Below, piece by piece: positions 1 through 6,655 of a stretch of 7,662 nucleotides of DNA (the first letter of the stretch is position 1; the number at the start of each line of letters is the position of its first letter). Source of the DNA: an uncultured Candidatus Saccharibacteria bacterium (lineage in GTDB: Bacteria; Patescibacteria; Saccharimonadia; Saccharimonadales; CAMLKC01); the NCBI GenBank assembly GCA_946479025.1, contig CAMLDM010000039.1, positions 1 through 7,662 of the forward strand. Direction: 5' to 3'. A program made the translations under genes and the position numbers. A model generated the notes under the pieces. That model made no database searches. It saw only the letters and a program-made list of their open reading frames with translations, and was not told where the DNA came from.

Positions 1-2
1 CT

Positions 3-2096
3 ATGGCTCAAAAAAATGTCCCGCTAAAGGACTTCCGCAACATTGGTATTATTGCTCACATCGACGCTGGTAAGACTACCACTACTGAAGGTATTTTGTA
101 TCGCACCGGTATCAATCACAAAATCGGTGAGGTTCGTGGCGATGGCGACGGCGCAACGACCGACTGGATGGCGCAGGAAAAAGAACGTGGTATTACTATC
201 ACCTCTGCAGCCGTAACCTGTTTCTGGAAGGGTCACAAGATCAACATCATCGACACCCCGGGACACATTGACTTTACCGCCGAAGTGGAGCGTTCTCTTC
301 GTGTGCTCGACGGTGCGGTAACCGTATTCGACGGTAAGATGGGTGTTGAAGCTCAGTCTGAAACGGTGTGGCGCCAGGCGAACAAGTACGGCGTGCCTCG
401 TATCTGCTTCATCAACAAGATCAACCAGACCGGTGGCGACTTCTACAAATCTCTTGAGAGCATTCACACGCGTCTTTCAAAGAACGCGCTTCCTGTCCAC
501 CTGCCAATCGGCTTTGAAAAGGATATCAACGGCGTTGTCGACCTGATTGAAATGAAGGCGTACACCTACAGCGACTACACCGACAAAGCGCTTGTTGAAG
601 GTGAAATTCCAGCCGACATGGTTGAAAAAGCAAAGAACGCTCGCAGCCTCCTCGTTGAAGCAGCTGTTGAGGCGGACGACGAATTGATGATGCGCTTCCT
701 TGACGAAGGCGAAGACGCCGTCTCTGTTGATGAACTCAAGGCTGCACTTCGCAAGCGTGTTCTTGGCGGTGATTTCTTCCTTGTTACCGGCGGTGACGGC
801 CGTGGCGTGATCGTCGAAAAGCTCCTCGACCTTATGACCGACTTCCTGCCGAGTCCGCTCGACGTCGACGCTATCTGGGGTAACAACCCAAAGACCGGCG
901 ACGAAATCAGCCGCAAGCCAGATGAAGCCGAGCCTATGGCTGCTCTGGCGTTCAAGATTGCTGCCGACCCATTCGTAGGTAAGCTCATCTTCGTTCGCGT
1001 GTACTCCGGCGTCCTGACTGCCGGTAGCTACGTGCTCAACACCACGACCGGTGAAAAGGAACGCATCGGCCGTATCGTCCGTATGCACGCCGACAAGCGC
1101 GAAGATATCGACAAGGTTGGCGCTGGTGACATTGCCGCTGTGGTCGGTCTCAAGAACACCTTTACCGGTAACACACTTTCAGAGCTAGCGCACCCGATCG
1201 CGCTTGAGTCGATCGAATTCCCAGACCCTCCAGTCTCGATCGCCGTTGAGCCAAAAACCAAAGCCGACCAAGAGAAGATGGGTATTGCCCTGCAGCGCCT
1301 CGCTGAGGAAGACCCGACTTTCCGCGTCCACACCGATGAAGAGACTGGTCAGACAATTATGTCTGGTATGGGTGAGCTTCACCTCGACATTCTCATTGAC
1401 CGCATGAAGCGCGAATTCAATGTTGAGGCAAACATCGGCGAGCCGCAGGTTGCCTTCCGTGAGTCGATCAAGGGTACGTCTCAGGTACAGGGTAAGCACG
1501 CCAAGCAATCTGGTGGTCGTGGTCAGTATGGTGACGTTTGGATCCGCTTTGAGCCGAACGAGCCGGGCAAGGGCTTTGAATTCTTCGACGAAATCAAGGG
1601 TGGCGTGGTTCCTCAGGAATACCGCAAGCCTGTTGAGGCTGGTATTAAAGAAACGCTTGATGGCGGTGTGATCGCCGGCTACCCAGTTGTTGACGTCAAG
1701 GCGACGCTCTATGACGGTAGCTACCACGACGTCGACTCAAGCGAACTGGCCTTCAAACTTGCAGGTAGCCTCGCAACCCGCGAAGGTATCAAGCAGGCGA
1801 ACCCTGTACTGCTCGAGCCTGTCATGAAGGTAGAAGTCACGACTCCGGAAGAGTTCATGGGCGACATCATTGGCGACCTTAACTCTCGCCGTGGCCGCAT
1901 CGAATCTATGGACGACCTGATGGGCGGCGCTAAACTGGTTCGTGCAATTGTGCCTCTCGCGAGCATGTTCGGTTACACCGGCGACATCCGCTCGATGAGC
2001 CAGGGCCGTGCAGCCAGCACCATGGAGCTCGCGCAGTACGAGGAAGTACCACCAAACGTTGCGCAGGAAATCATCGAGAAGCGCGCAAGCAAGTAG
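3..2096 (+). CDS. fusA: Translation elongation factor G (EF-G), complete
   Basis: EF-G is the cytosolic ribosomal GTPase that drives tRNA-mRNA translocation and, with RRF, ribosome recycling. The 697 residues are close to the usual ~700. Domain I shows the P-loop AHIDAGKT (18-25), switch [10 protein letters not shown] (62-70) and G3 DTPGH (84-88) with the catalytic His88. Domains II-V follow, including the domain IV signature QSGGRGQYG near residue 500 and the domain V stretch [12 protein letters not shown]. The ATG at 3 gives the standard EF-G N-terminus; its ribosome binding site lies outside the window. Two guanine-binding motifs are unusual: G4 reads NKIN (138-141) where EF-G normally has NKMD, and the G5 region reads VTGGDGRG (261-268) where GSAFKNKG is usual. 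The gene ends in TAG and is followed by its own terminator. Sampled GC is about 55-60%, with no sign of transfer. Identity is secure. Confidence 0.98.
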   Translation: MAQKNVPLKDFRNIGIIAHIDAGKTTTTEGILYRTGINHKIGEVRGDGDGATTDWMAQEKERGITITSAAVTCFWKGHKINIIDTPGHIDFTAEVERSLRVLDGAVTVFDGKMGVEAQSETVWRQANKYGVPRICFINKINQTGGDFYKSLESIHTRLSKNALPVHLPIGFEKDINGVVDLIEMKAYTYSDYTDKALVEGEIPADMVEKAKNARSLLVEAAVEADDELMMRFLDEGEDAVSVDELKAALRKRVLGGDFFLVTGGDGRGVIVEKLLDLMTDFLPSPLDVDAIWGNNPKTGDEISRKPDEAEPMAALAFKIAADPFVGKLIFVRVYSGVLTAGSYVLNTTTGEKERIGRIVRMHADKREDIDKVGAGDIAAVVGLKNTFTGNTLSELAHPIALESIEFPDPPVSIAVEPKTKADQEKMGIALQRLAEEDPTFRVHTDEETGQTIMSGMGELHLDILIDRMKREFNVEANIGEPQVAFRESIKGTSQVQGKHAKQSGGRGQYGDVWIRFEPNEPGKGFEFFDEIKGGVVPQEYRKPVEAGIKETLDGGVIAGYPVVDVKATLYDGSYHDVDSSELAFKLAGSLATREGIKQANPVLLEPVMKVEVTTPEEFMGDIIGDLNSRRGRIESMDDLMGGAKLVRAIVPLASMFGYTGDIRSMSQGRAASTMELAQYEEVPPNVAQEIIEKRASK

Positions 2097-2111
2097 CTAC
2101 AGTGACAAAAG

Positions 2112-2143
2112 AAAATACACCGTCAACCAGGCGGTGTATTTTT
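2112..2143 (+). terminator. Intrinsic terminator of fusA
   Basis: An 11-bp perfect stem (2112-2122 with 2132-2142, AAAATACACCG / CGGTGTATTTT) encloses a 9-nt loop. The 3' arm itself supplies the T-run. It lies 16 nt after the fusA stop. The matching A-run on the other side means it could also work from the minus strand, but no minus-strand gene points at it. Confidence 0.88.
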
Positions 2144-2228
2144 ATCGTCATTGTCGTATCTACAATACAAGATACCCCTGGAATGTGTAATAAACATAAG
2201 CATATCAGCCCAAAAAGCGTCGTCACGT

Positions 2229-2237
2229 TGATATAAT
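2229..2237 (+). promoter_or_regulatory. Extended -10 promoter of the micropeptide unit
   Basis: TGATATAAT is a perfect TGn-TATAAT extended -10. The -35 position (about 2209-2214, CCCAAA) has no match to consensus. The predicted start of transcription is around 2244, at the edge of a 14-bp palindrome, giving a leader of about 50 nt. Confidence 0.7.
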
Positions 2238-2244
2238 TAAGTAT

Positions 2245-2258
2245 GTGGTGCGCACCAC
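2245..2258 (+). promoter_or_regulatory. 14-bp perfect palindrome near the predicted transcription start
   Basis: GTGGTGCGCACCAC is self-complementary over all 14 bases and begins 7 nt after the -10. As DNA it has the shape and position of an operator for a dimeric repressor. As RNA it would place a 5-bp GC-rich hairpin with a GCGC loop at the 5' end of the transcript, which could stabilise the message. The sequence alone does not decide between these. Confidence 0.45.
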
Positions 2259-2293
2259 GAAACCAACTAAGCCAACAACATAGGAGGATAGAA

Positions 2294-2356
2294 ATGGTAG
2301 GAATCACAGTAGGACTTACAGTAGCATTAACCGTGGGTCTCGGCCTTTTACAGTAA
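2294..2356 (+). CDS. 20-residue hydrophobic tetrapeptide-repeat micropeptide
   Basis: This short frame was read directly from the sequence. After Met, the peptide is four tetrapeptide units, VGIT, VGLT, VALT and VGLG, and then LLQ and TAA. It has no charged residue and is long enough to span or lie along a membrane. A perfect AGGAGG (2282-2287) lies 6 nt before the ATG. An extended -10 promoter lies upstream and a strong terminator starts 15 nt after the stop, so it is a complete single-gene unit. The 12-nt repeats are visible in the DNA (GTAGGAATCACA, GTAGGACTTACA, GTAGCATTAACC). I do not recognise a family. It could be a membrane micropeptide, a small toxin-like peptide, or a translated leader within a regulatory RNA. 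The expression signals are strong; the function is unknown. Confidence 0.6.
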   Translation: MVGITVGLTVALTVGLGLLQ

Positions 2357-2371
2357 CAATATTGAATATAT

Positions 2372-2397
2372 GGCGGTCCGAAAGGGCCGCCTTTTTT
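2372..2397 (+). terminator. Strong intrinsic terminator of the micropeptide unit
   Basis: An 8-bp GC-rich stem (2372-2379 GGCGGTCC with 2384-2391 GGGCCGCC, one G-U pair) is closed by a GAAA tetraloop and followed by six T (2392-2397). This is a textbook rho-independent terminator. Confidence 0.93.
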
Positions 2398-2430
2398 GTT
2401 AGCTTGTTATACTAGAAGATACAAGCTAAC
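2398..2430 (+). promoter_or_regulatory. Extended -10 promoter bracketed by an inverted repeat, driving the VOC gene
   Basis: GTTAGCTTGT (2398-2407) and ACAAGCTAAC (2421-2430) are perfect 10-bp inverted arms, 23 bp centre to centre, roughly two helical turns. The extended -10 TGTTATACT (2405-2413) starts in the left arm and runs into the spacer. The predicted transcription start (about 2420) lies at the right arm. No -35 is visible, because the preceding terminator occupies that position. The geometry suggests an operator that blocks the promoter when a dimer binds. Confidence 0.55.
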
Positions 2431-2442
2431 GCAGGAGGGCAT

Positions 2443-2916
2443 ATGAATAAACTTACGACGAATTTATGGTTCGACAATCAAGCCGAAGAGGCCGTTGATT
2501 TTTACATGTCGGTTTTTAAGGATGGCAAGAAAGGCCGTGCCGTACGGTATTCGGAAGTCGGACAGGAAATCCACGGCCAGCAGCCAGGAACGGTAATGAC
2601 GCTTGATTTTGAAATTCTTGGCCAACAGTTCGTTGCGCTTAATGGCGGGCCGCTTTTCAAATTTAACGAATCTATTTCGTTCATTATCAACTGCGAGACC
2701 CAAGAAGAAATTGATTATTACTGGGAAAAGCTGAGCGCCGTGCCAGAATCCGAGCAGTGCGGCTGGGTAAAAGATAAATTCGGCGTATCGTGGCAGATTG
2801 TGCCGACCTCCACGCTTGAACGGCTTACCAGTGAAAGCCCGGAAAAAGCCGACCGTGTGATGGCAAAGGTGCTGTCTATGAAGAAGCTGGACATCGCGGA
2901 GCTGGAAGCAGCGTAA
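2443..2916 (+). CDS. VOC-superfamily protein, PhnB / 3-demethylubiquinone-9 3-methyltransferase-like domain
   Basis: The 157-residue protein fits the single-domain PhnB-like branch of the vicinal-oxygen-chelate (glyoxalase/bleomycin resistance) fold. Family landmarks in order are the N-terminal NLWFDNQAEEAVDFY, the central strand around TLDFEILGQQFVALNGGP, ISFIINCETQEEIDYYW, CGWVKDKFGVSWQIVP, and the C-terminal helix ending MKKLDIAELEAA. It is cytosolic, with no signal peptide. The methyltransferase name of the Pfam family is historical; for most members the substrate is unknown, and I infer no reaction. AGGAGG (2433-2438) lies 4 nt before the ATG. The gene has its own promoter within an inverted repeat and a hairpin 22 nt after the stop, so it is monocistronic and probably repressor-controlled. 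Confidence 0.88.
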   Translation: MNKLTTNLWFDNQAEEAVDFYMSVFKDGKKGRAVRYSEVGQEIHGQQPGTVMTLDFEILGQQFVALNGGPLFKFNESISFIINCETQEEIDYYWEKLSAVPESEQCGWVKDKFGVSWQIVPTSTLERLTSESPEKADRVMAKVLSMKKLDIAELEAA

Positions 2917-2938
2917 TAATAAAGGCGCTCGTAAGGAT

Positions 2939-2968
2939 AGAGGCGGCAGTAGTGCCGTCTCTTCTTTC
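2939..2968 (+). terminator. Probable intrinsic terminator of the VOC gene
   Basis: A 10-bp stem (2939-2948 with 2953-2962, one G-T wobble) has a GTAG loop and is followed by the pyrimidine-rich TCTTTC. The T-run is interrupted, so termination may be partial. Confidence 0.6.
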
Positions 2969-2971
2969 ATC

Positions 2972-2980
2972 TGCTACAAT
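2972..2980 (+). promoter_or_regulatory. Extended -10 promoter of the MmeI-like gene
   Basis: TGCTACAAT matches TGn-TAnAAT. The -35 position is occupied by the preceding terminator stem. The -10 ends 10 nt before the ATG at 2991, so the message should begin about 2-6 nt upstream of the start codon. No Shine-Dalgarno fits in that space. Confidence 0.6.
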
Positions 2981-2990
2981 ATGGGTAACT

Positions 2991-5792
2991 ATGGCTCAAC
3001 TTTCCTGGAACGAAATACAAGACCGCGCGACCGAATTTGCCAGCAAATGGAACGGTGAAACATACGAAAAAGGCGAGTCGCAGAGCTTCTGGAGCGACTT
3101 TCTAAATGTCTACGGCATCGATCGGCGACGTCACGGCGCGTTTTTTGAGTACGCTATAAAGAAAGGTAGCGGCAAACAGGGCTTCATCGATATGTTTTGG
3201 CCGGGAAAGCTCCTGGCCGAGCAGAAATCCGGCGGTAAAGACCTCGGCAAAGCCGGCGTTCAGGCGTACGAATACCTTGAAACAATGCCAGATCACGACT
3301 TGCCGCAAGCAATCGTAGTAAGCGATTTCGCAACGTTCCAAATAACTGACCTCATCACTCGCGAAAAGGTAGAGTTCTCACTACAGGATTTTCCAAAGCA
3401 CGTGAAGCTATTCGGCTTTCTCATAAACACCGAATCAAAACACCTGGCCGAAGAAAATCCGGTCAACCGCAAGGCCGCCGAAGCCATGGCGAAGCTACAC
3501 AACCAACTGCGTGATGACAATTACACCGGTCATGACCTTGAAGTGCTGCTGGTACGACTGGTGTTCTGCATGTTCGCGGATGATTCTGGCATCTTCGACC
3601 ATGACGTACTGCGCGATTATCTGGTAAGCCGCACCAGCGAAGACGGTTCCGACCTCGGCCCGCGCCTTATGCAAATATTTCAGGCAATCAACATGCCGAA
3701 AAATCAACGCCAAACGTCGCTTGACGAAACGATTGCCAGTCTGCCGTATGTAAACGGCGGTCTCTTTGCCGAGCCTATCCGTACGCCGTATTTCAACGGT
3801 GATATGCGTGCCGACCTGCTAAAAACCATGGAGCTCGACTGGAGCAAAGTAAGCCCAGCAATCTTCGGCAGCATGTTCCAGGGTGTGATGGACGAAAAGC
3901 AGCGCCGCAACCTCGGCGCGCACTACACTAGCGAAAAGAACATCCTGCGCGTGATAAAGCCGCTCTTCCTCGACGATTTGTACGATGAATTTACCAAAGC
4001 CGCCCACGCAGGTCCGCGCAAAAAGTTCGAAGAGTTGCAAAAATTCCACAAAAAGCTCGCCGGCCTCAAATTCCTCGACCCAGCCTGTGGCGCGGGCAAC
4101 TTCCTGGTAATCACCTACCGTGAGCTGCGCCGGCTCGAGCACAAAGTGCTGGCAATTCTTGATAAAGGCGAGCAGAGCATCGACTGGCTGGCCAGCAGCG
4201 AAGAGCACGGCCGCATAAAAGTAAACGTCGACCAAATGTACGGCATAGAGATAGAAGAATTCCCGAGCCTCATCGCTCGCACCGCCCTATGGCTCACCGA
4301 CCACCAAATGAACATGGAATTCAGCAGTGCAAGCGGCAAAACCTTCAAGCGGCTACCCCTCACAGCTAGTGCGACTATCGTAAACGACAACGCCCTGACG
4401 ATAGATTGGGCGGATGTCGTTGCGCCGAGCGAGCTGAACTATATTTTGGGTAATCCACCGTTTGTAGGTAGCAAGATGATGACGCCGCAAATGCGCAGCG
4501 AACTTGAGGCGCAATTTGACGGTTACAAAGGCGTGGGCGTGCTCGATTTTGTATCGGCCTGGTACGCAAAAGCCGCAGCGTTCATGAAGCAAAACTCGAA
4601 GATGCAGACTGCGCTCGTATCGACCAACTCAATCGTCCAAGGTCAGCAAGCGGCAATTCTCTGGAAATATCTTTTTGACAAGGGTGTGAAGGTTAATTTT
4701 GCCCACCGTACATTCAAATGGACAAACGATGCAAGTGGTGTTGCTGCCGTACATTGTGTGGTTGTCGGATTTGCGTTATTTGACAGACCAGAGAAACGAC
4801 TTTTCGACTACGAAAATGTTAGAGATGAACCGATTGAAGTAAAAACTCCCTATATCAATCAGTATCTCGCGTTGCCATCCACACAAGTAATTTCGTCGGT
4901 TGGAGGCATACCGAGCGAAGAAGCATTTGGTGTGCCGACGATATTACAAAGCCGATCCAAGCCAATCTGTGATGTACCAGAAATAGGTATCGGCAACAAG
5001 CCTATAGATGGCGGTAACTATCTATTTACTACCGAAGAAAAAGAAGAATTCATTAAGAGGGAGCCCGGGTCGGCAAAATTCTTTTACGAATGGGTTGGTG
5101 CCAAAGAATTTATAAATAGATACCATCGCTGGGTTTTATTGTTAAAAGATGCAACACCCAGCGAATTGCGAAGCATGCCGCTAGTAATGGAAAGGGTAAA
5201 CGCAGTACGAGAATTTCGTCTTACGAGCACAAGCACCTCAACGCGCGCATTGGCAGATTACCCAACCAAATTTCATGTTGAAAATATCCCTGATGAAAAC
5301 TATATCCTAATCCCATCAGTTTCTTCTGAGAAAAGAGAATATATACCGATCAGCGCACCCCTTGATCCGCATATTATCGCAAGCAACCTCGTGCTCATTA
5401 TGCCTGGTGGTAAACTCTACCACTTCGGTATCCTCACCAGTCGCATGCACATGGCCTGGATGCGCGCCGTCGCCGGCCGCCTAGAAAGCCGCTATCGCTA
5501 CAGCAAAGATATCGTCTACAACAACTTCATCTGGCCAGAGGCAACCGCCGAGCAAAAAGCCGAAATCGAACACCTCGCCCAAGCCATCCTCGACGCCCGC
5601 GCCGAGTTTCCACAAGCCTCCCTCGCCGACCTCTACGATCCACTCACTATGCCGCCAAGCCTCGCGCGCGCTCACAAAGCCCTAGACAAAGCTGTCGATC
5701 GCCTCTATCGCAAAGAGCCCTTCATATCGGATACCGACAGGATTGCGATGCTATTTATGCTTTATCAGAATAGGGGAGTTAGGGCATGGTAG
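2991..5792 (+). CDS. MmeI-like Type IIL restriction-modification enzyme (endonuclease plus N6-adenine methyltransferase), full length
   Basis: This single polypeptide should both cut DNA and methylate adenine using S-adenosylmethionine. The 933 residues compare with about 919 in MmeI and align with it, as I remember it, along the whole length. The N-terminal nuclease has D67-x9-E77-Q78-K79, the D-x9-ExK active site. The methyltransferase core has GAHYTSE (309-315), motif I DPACGAGNF (363-371), GIEIEEFP and motif IV NPPF (488-491), a gamma-class N6-adenine order. The target recognition domain spans about 600-850 and contains RLESRYRYS (830-838). The ATG at 2991 is chosen because it reproduces the MmeI N-terminus; a GTG at 2952 lies inside the terminator stem and ahead of the promoter. 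The mRNA is nearly leaderless. The recognition-domain DNA (4741-5400) is about 43% GC against about 59% in 5401-5700. All active-site motifs are intact. Confidence 0.95.
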   Translation: MAQLSWNEIQDRATEFASKWNGETYEKGESQSFWSDFLNVYGIDRRRHGAFFEYAIKKGSGKQGFIDMFWPGKLLAEQKSGGKDLGKAGVQAYEYLETMPDHDLPQAIVVSDFATFQITDLITREKVEFSLQDFPKHVKLFGFLINTESKHLAEENPVNRKAAEAMAKLHNQLRDDNYTGHDLEVLLVRLVFCMFADDSGIFDHDVLRDYLVSRTSEDGSDLGPRLMQIFQAINMPKNQRQTSLDETIASLPYVNGGLFAEPIRTPYFNGDMRADLLKTMELDWSKVSPAIFGSMFQGVMDEKQRRNLGAHYTSEKNILRVIKPLFLDDLYDEFTKAAHAGPRKKFEELQKFHKKLAGLKFLDPACGAGNFLVITYRELRRLEHKVLAILDKGEQSIDWLASSEEHGRIKVNVDQMYGIEIEEFPSLIARTALWLTDHQMNMEFSSASGKTFKRLPLTASATIVNDNALTIDWADVVAPSELNYILGNPPFVGSKMMTPQMRSELEAQFDGYKGVGVLDFVSAWYAKAAAFMKQNSKMQTALVSTNSIVQGQQAAILWKYLFDKGVKVNFAHRTFKWTNDASGVAAVHCVVVGFALFDRPEKRLFDYENVRDEPIEVKTPYINQYLALPSTQVISSVGGIPSEEAFGVPTILQSRSKPICDVPEIGIGNKPIDGGNYLFTTEEKEEFIKREPGSAKFFYEWVGAKEFINRYHRWVLLLKDATPSELRSMPLVMERVNAVREFRLTSTSTSTRALADYPTKFHVENIPDENYILIPSVSSEKREYIPISAPLDPHIIASNLVLIMPGGKLYHFGILTSRMHMAWMRAVAGRLESRYRYSKDIVYNNFIWPEATAEQKAEIEHLAQAILDARAEFPQASLADLYDPLTMPPSLARAHKALDKAVDRLYRKEPFISDTDRIAMLFMLYQNRGVRAW
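5773..5778 (+). promoter_or_regulatory. Ribosome binding site inside the MmeI-like gene for the downstream gene
   Basis: GGGGAG lies 7 nt before the ATG at 5786, within the last codons of the restriction enzyme gene. It supports independent initiation plus coupling of the membrane protein. Confidence 0.6.
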
Positions 5793-6376
5793 AACATTTG
5801 CGATTTATTTTTGATCTTAGTGCCTCGATTGCGTCTTCTGATAGGTTTTGGCAACTCGTAACAGTTTTTCTGGTCGCCTATTTAACTCAATTTTTCATCG
5901 AACACTTTAGGAAAAAGCGAGAACGTAAAAAAGAGCTGAGGGAACTTATAGGGGAAATCGTATATAACGGTCGCGTTGCGCATATGTATGCGTACAGTTA
6001 CCTCCAGGCGATGCTCAATTTTAAAAATGCTACAGATGAGCTCTCTGAATTTATGGAAAGTAAAGATCGTGATAGTTCTGTGCTTGACGCTCTTCATAGT
6101 AGAGTTATGACAAACAATGAAAATGCCATGGACAGTCGTCGAGCTTTGGAGACTGCAAGAGCTAAAATGCTGAAGTCGTTCTATATGCTAAATTCGCTAG
6201 AAAATGAAGAAGTTATTTCAAACGATTTAGTTAAACTGATGAATAAGTTCAACTCTAGAATTTTACGAGATCAGGATAATTATGCTGACATCAGTACAGA
6301 AGTAACTGAGCATTTTAACATACTCTTTAAGCAAGTCGAGCCGAGGCTTTTTGAGATTTTAAAAAAGAATTCATAG
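5786..6376 (+). CDS. Membrane-anchored helical protein of unknown function, coupled to the restriction enzyme
   Basis: I do not recognise this 196-residue protein. One hydrophobic segment (about residues 21-39, FWQLVTVFLVAYLTQFFIE) is followed at once by the basic cluster RKKRERKK (42-49). The positive-inside rule therefore places the short N-terminus outside and the remaining ~150 residues in the cytoplasm. That remainder is charged and predominantly helical by eye, without Cys or His motifs or a recognisable catalytic site. Its ATG overlaps the end of the MmeI-like gene (ATGGTAG, 7-nt overlap), so the two are probably cotranscribed and translationally coupled. GC is about 38%, well below the window average and matching the last ~70 nt of the enzyme gene, which suggests joint acquisition. 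Roles in anchoring, control or anti-phage signalling are possible but unsupported. That it is a gene is well supported by ribosome binding site, overlap and length. Confidence 0.85.
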   Translation: MVEHLRFIFDLSASIASSDRFWQLVTVFLVAYLTQFFIEHFRKKRERKKELRELIGEIVYNGRVAHMYAYSYLQAMLNFKNATDELSEFMESKDRDSSVLDALHSRVMTNNENAMDSRRALETARAKMLKSFYMLNSLENEEVISNDLVKLMNKFNSRILRDQDNYADISTEVTEHFNILFKQVEPRLFEILKKNS

Positions 6377-6655
6377 CACAGGACTGCAAGACTAACCCTC
6401 GGAGGCGCAGTTTACTATAACTCAGAAAGTACTCCTAATTCCCAGTAAGGAGAATTTACCGCAGCGTCTGTGGGCTACCGTGCACGCGGCACACACTTCC
6501 GCTGCTCGTTTCTCGGACCTTCTTTTGGTCTTGAATAGATTTTCTTTGACAGCCTTTTTAATAGCGCACTCATTGTATCCAACATAACGGATGTCATTCT
6601 GGCGATGCGGTCTAGTCTATATTTACTATCCTATATCTAGTAATGGAGATTGGCA
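6377..6655. other. Convergent intergenic region between the plus- and minus-strand blocks
   Basis: Plus-strand genes end at 6376 and minus-strand genes enter from the right. No tRNA, rRNA-like sequence, CRISPR repeats or strong terminator is visible. A weak inverted repeat (ACTGC 6383-6387, GCAGT 6407-6411) has no T-run. The minus strand holds the possible gene remnant described separately. The stretch around 6616-6642 is AT-rich. Confidence 0.5.
6422..6616 (-). pseudogene. Possible 5'-truncated remnant of a small Cys-containing protein
   Basis: The minus strand is open for 64 codons between a TAG (6619-6617) and a TGA (6424-6422). It has no ATG, GTG or TTG before codon 41. The translation looks protein-like: RYVGYNECAIKKAVKENLF, a basic helix, then VCAACTVAHRRCGKFSLL, with cysteines spaced C-x2-C-x6-C near residues 42-52. 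That cluster is reminiscent of metal-binding or WhiB-type cysteine patterns, but WhiB has C-x2-C-x5-C, so I make no family claim. A 40-codon ATG frame in another register overlaps it. It could be a decayed gene, a frameshifted gene or chance. Confidence 0.25.

Noticed and set aside
24..1966. Long minus-strand frames (for example 24-467, 477-1088, 1185-1727) opposite fusA
   Set aside because: They are antisense to a securely identified EF-G gene and have no expression signals or recognisable products.
2156..2175. 6-bp inverted repeat GTATCT / AGATAC upstream of the micropeptide promoter
   Set aside because: Short arms in AT-rich DNA and no clear position relative to a promoter; not distinguishable from chance.
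2071..2307. 78-residue minus-strand frame across the fusA end and micropeptide leader
   Set aside because: It runs through the fusA terminator, the plus-strand promoter and the ribosome binding site; no signals support it.
2464..2970. 168-residue minus-strand frame opposite the VOC gene
   Set aside because: It is an antisense shadow of a gene with clear family motifs and its own ribosome binding site.
2952..2990. GTG start giving the MmeI-like protein 13 extra residues (MPSLLSSATIWVT)
   Set aside because: The extra residues are encoded by the terminator stem and promoter, and the MmeI N-terminus begins at the ATG at 2991.
2989..2999. 11-nt identity CTATGGCTCAA between the starts of fusA (1-11) and the MmeI-like gene
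   Set aside because: ATG-GCT is a common start context and the match stops after the third codon; more likely chance or shared start preference than a repeat element.
6383..6411. Hairpin after the membrane protein gene (ACTGC / GCAGT) as a terminator
   Set aside because: The 5-bp stem with an 18- to 20-nt loop and no T-run is too weak to call.
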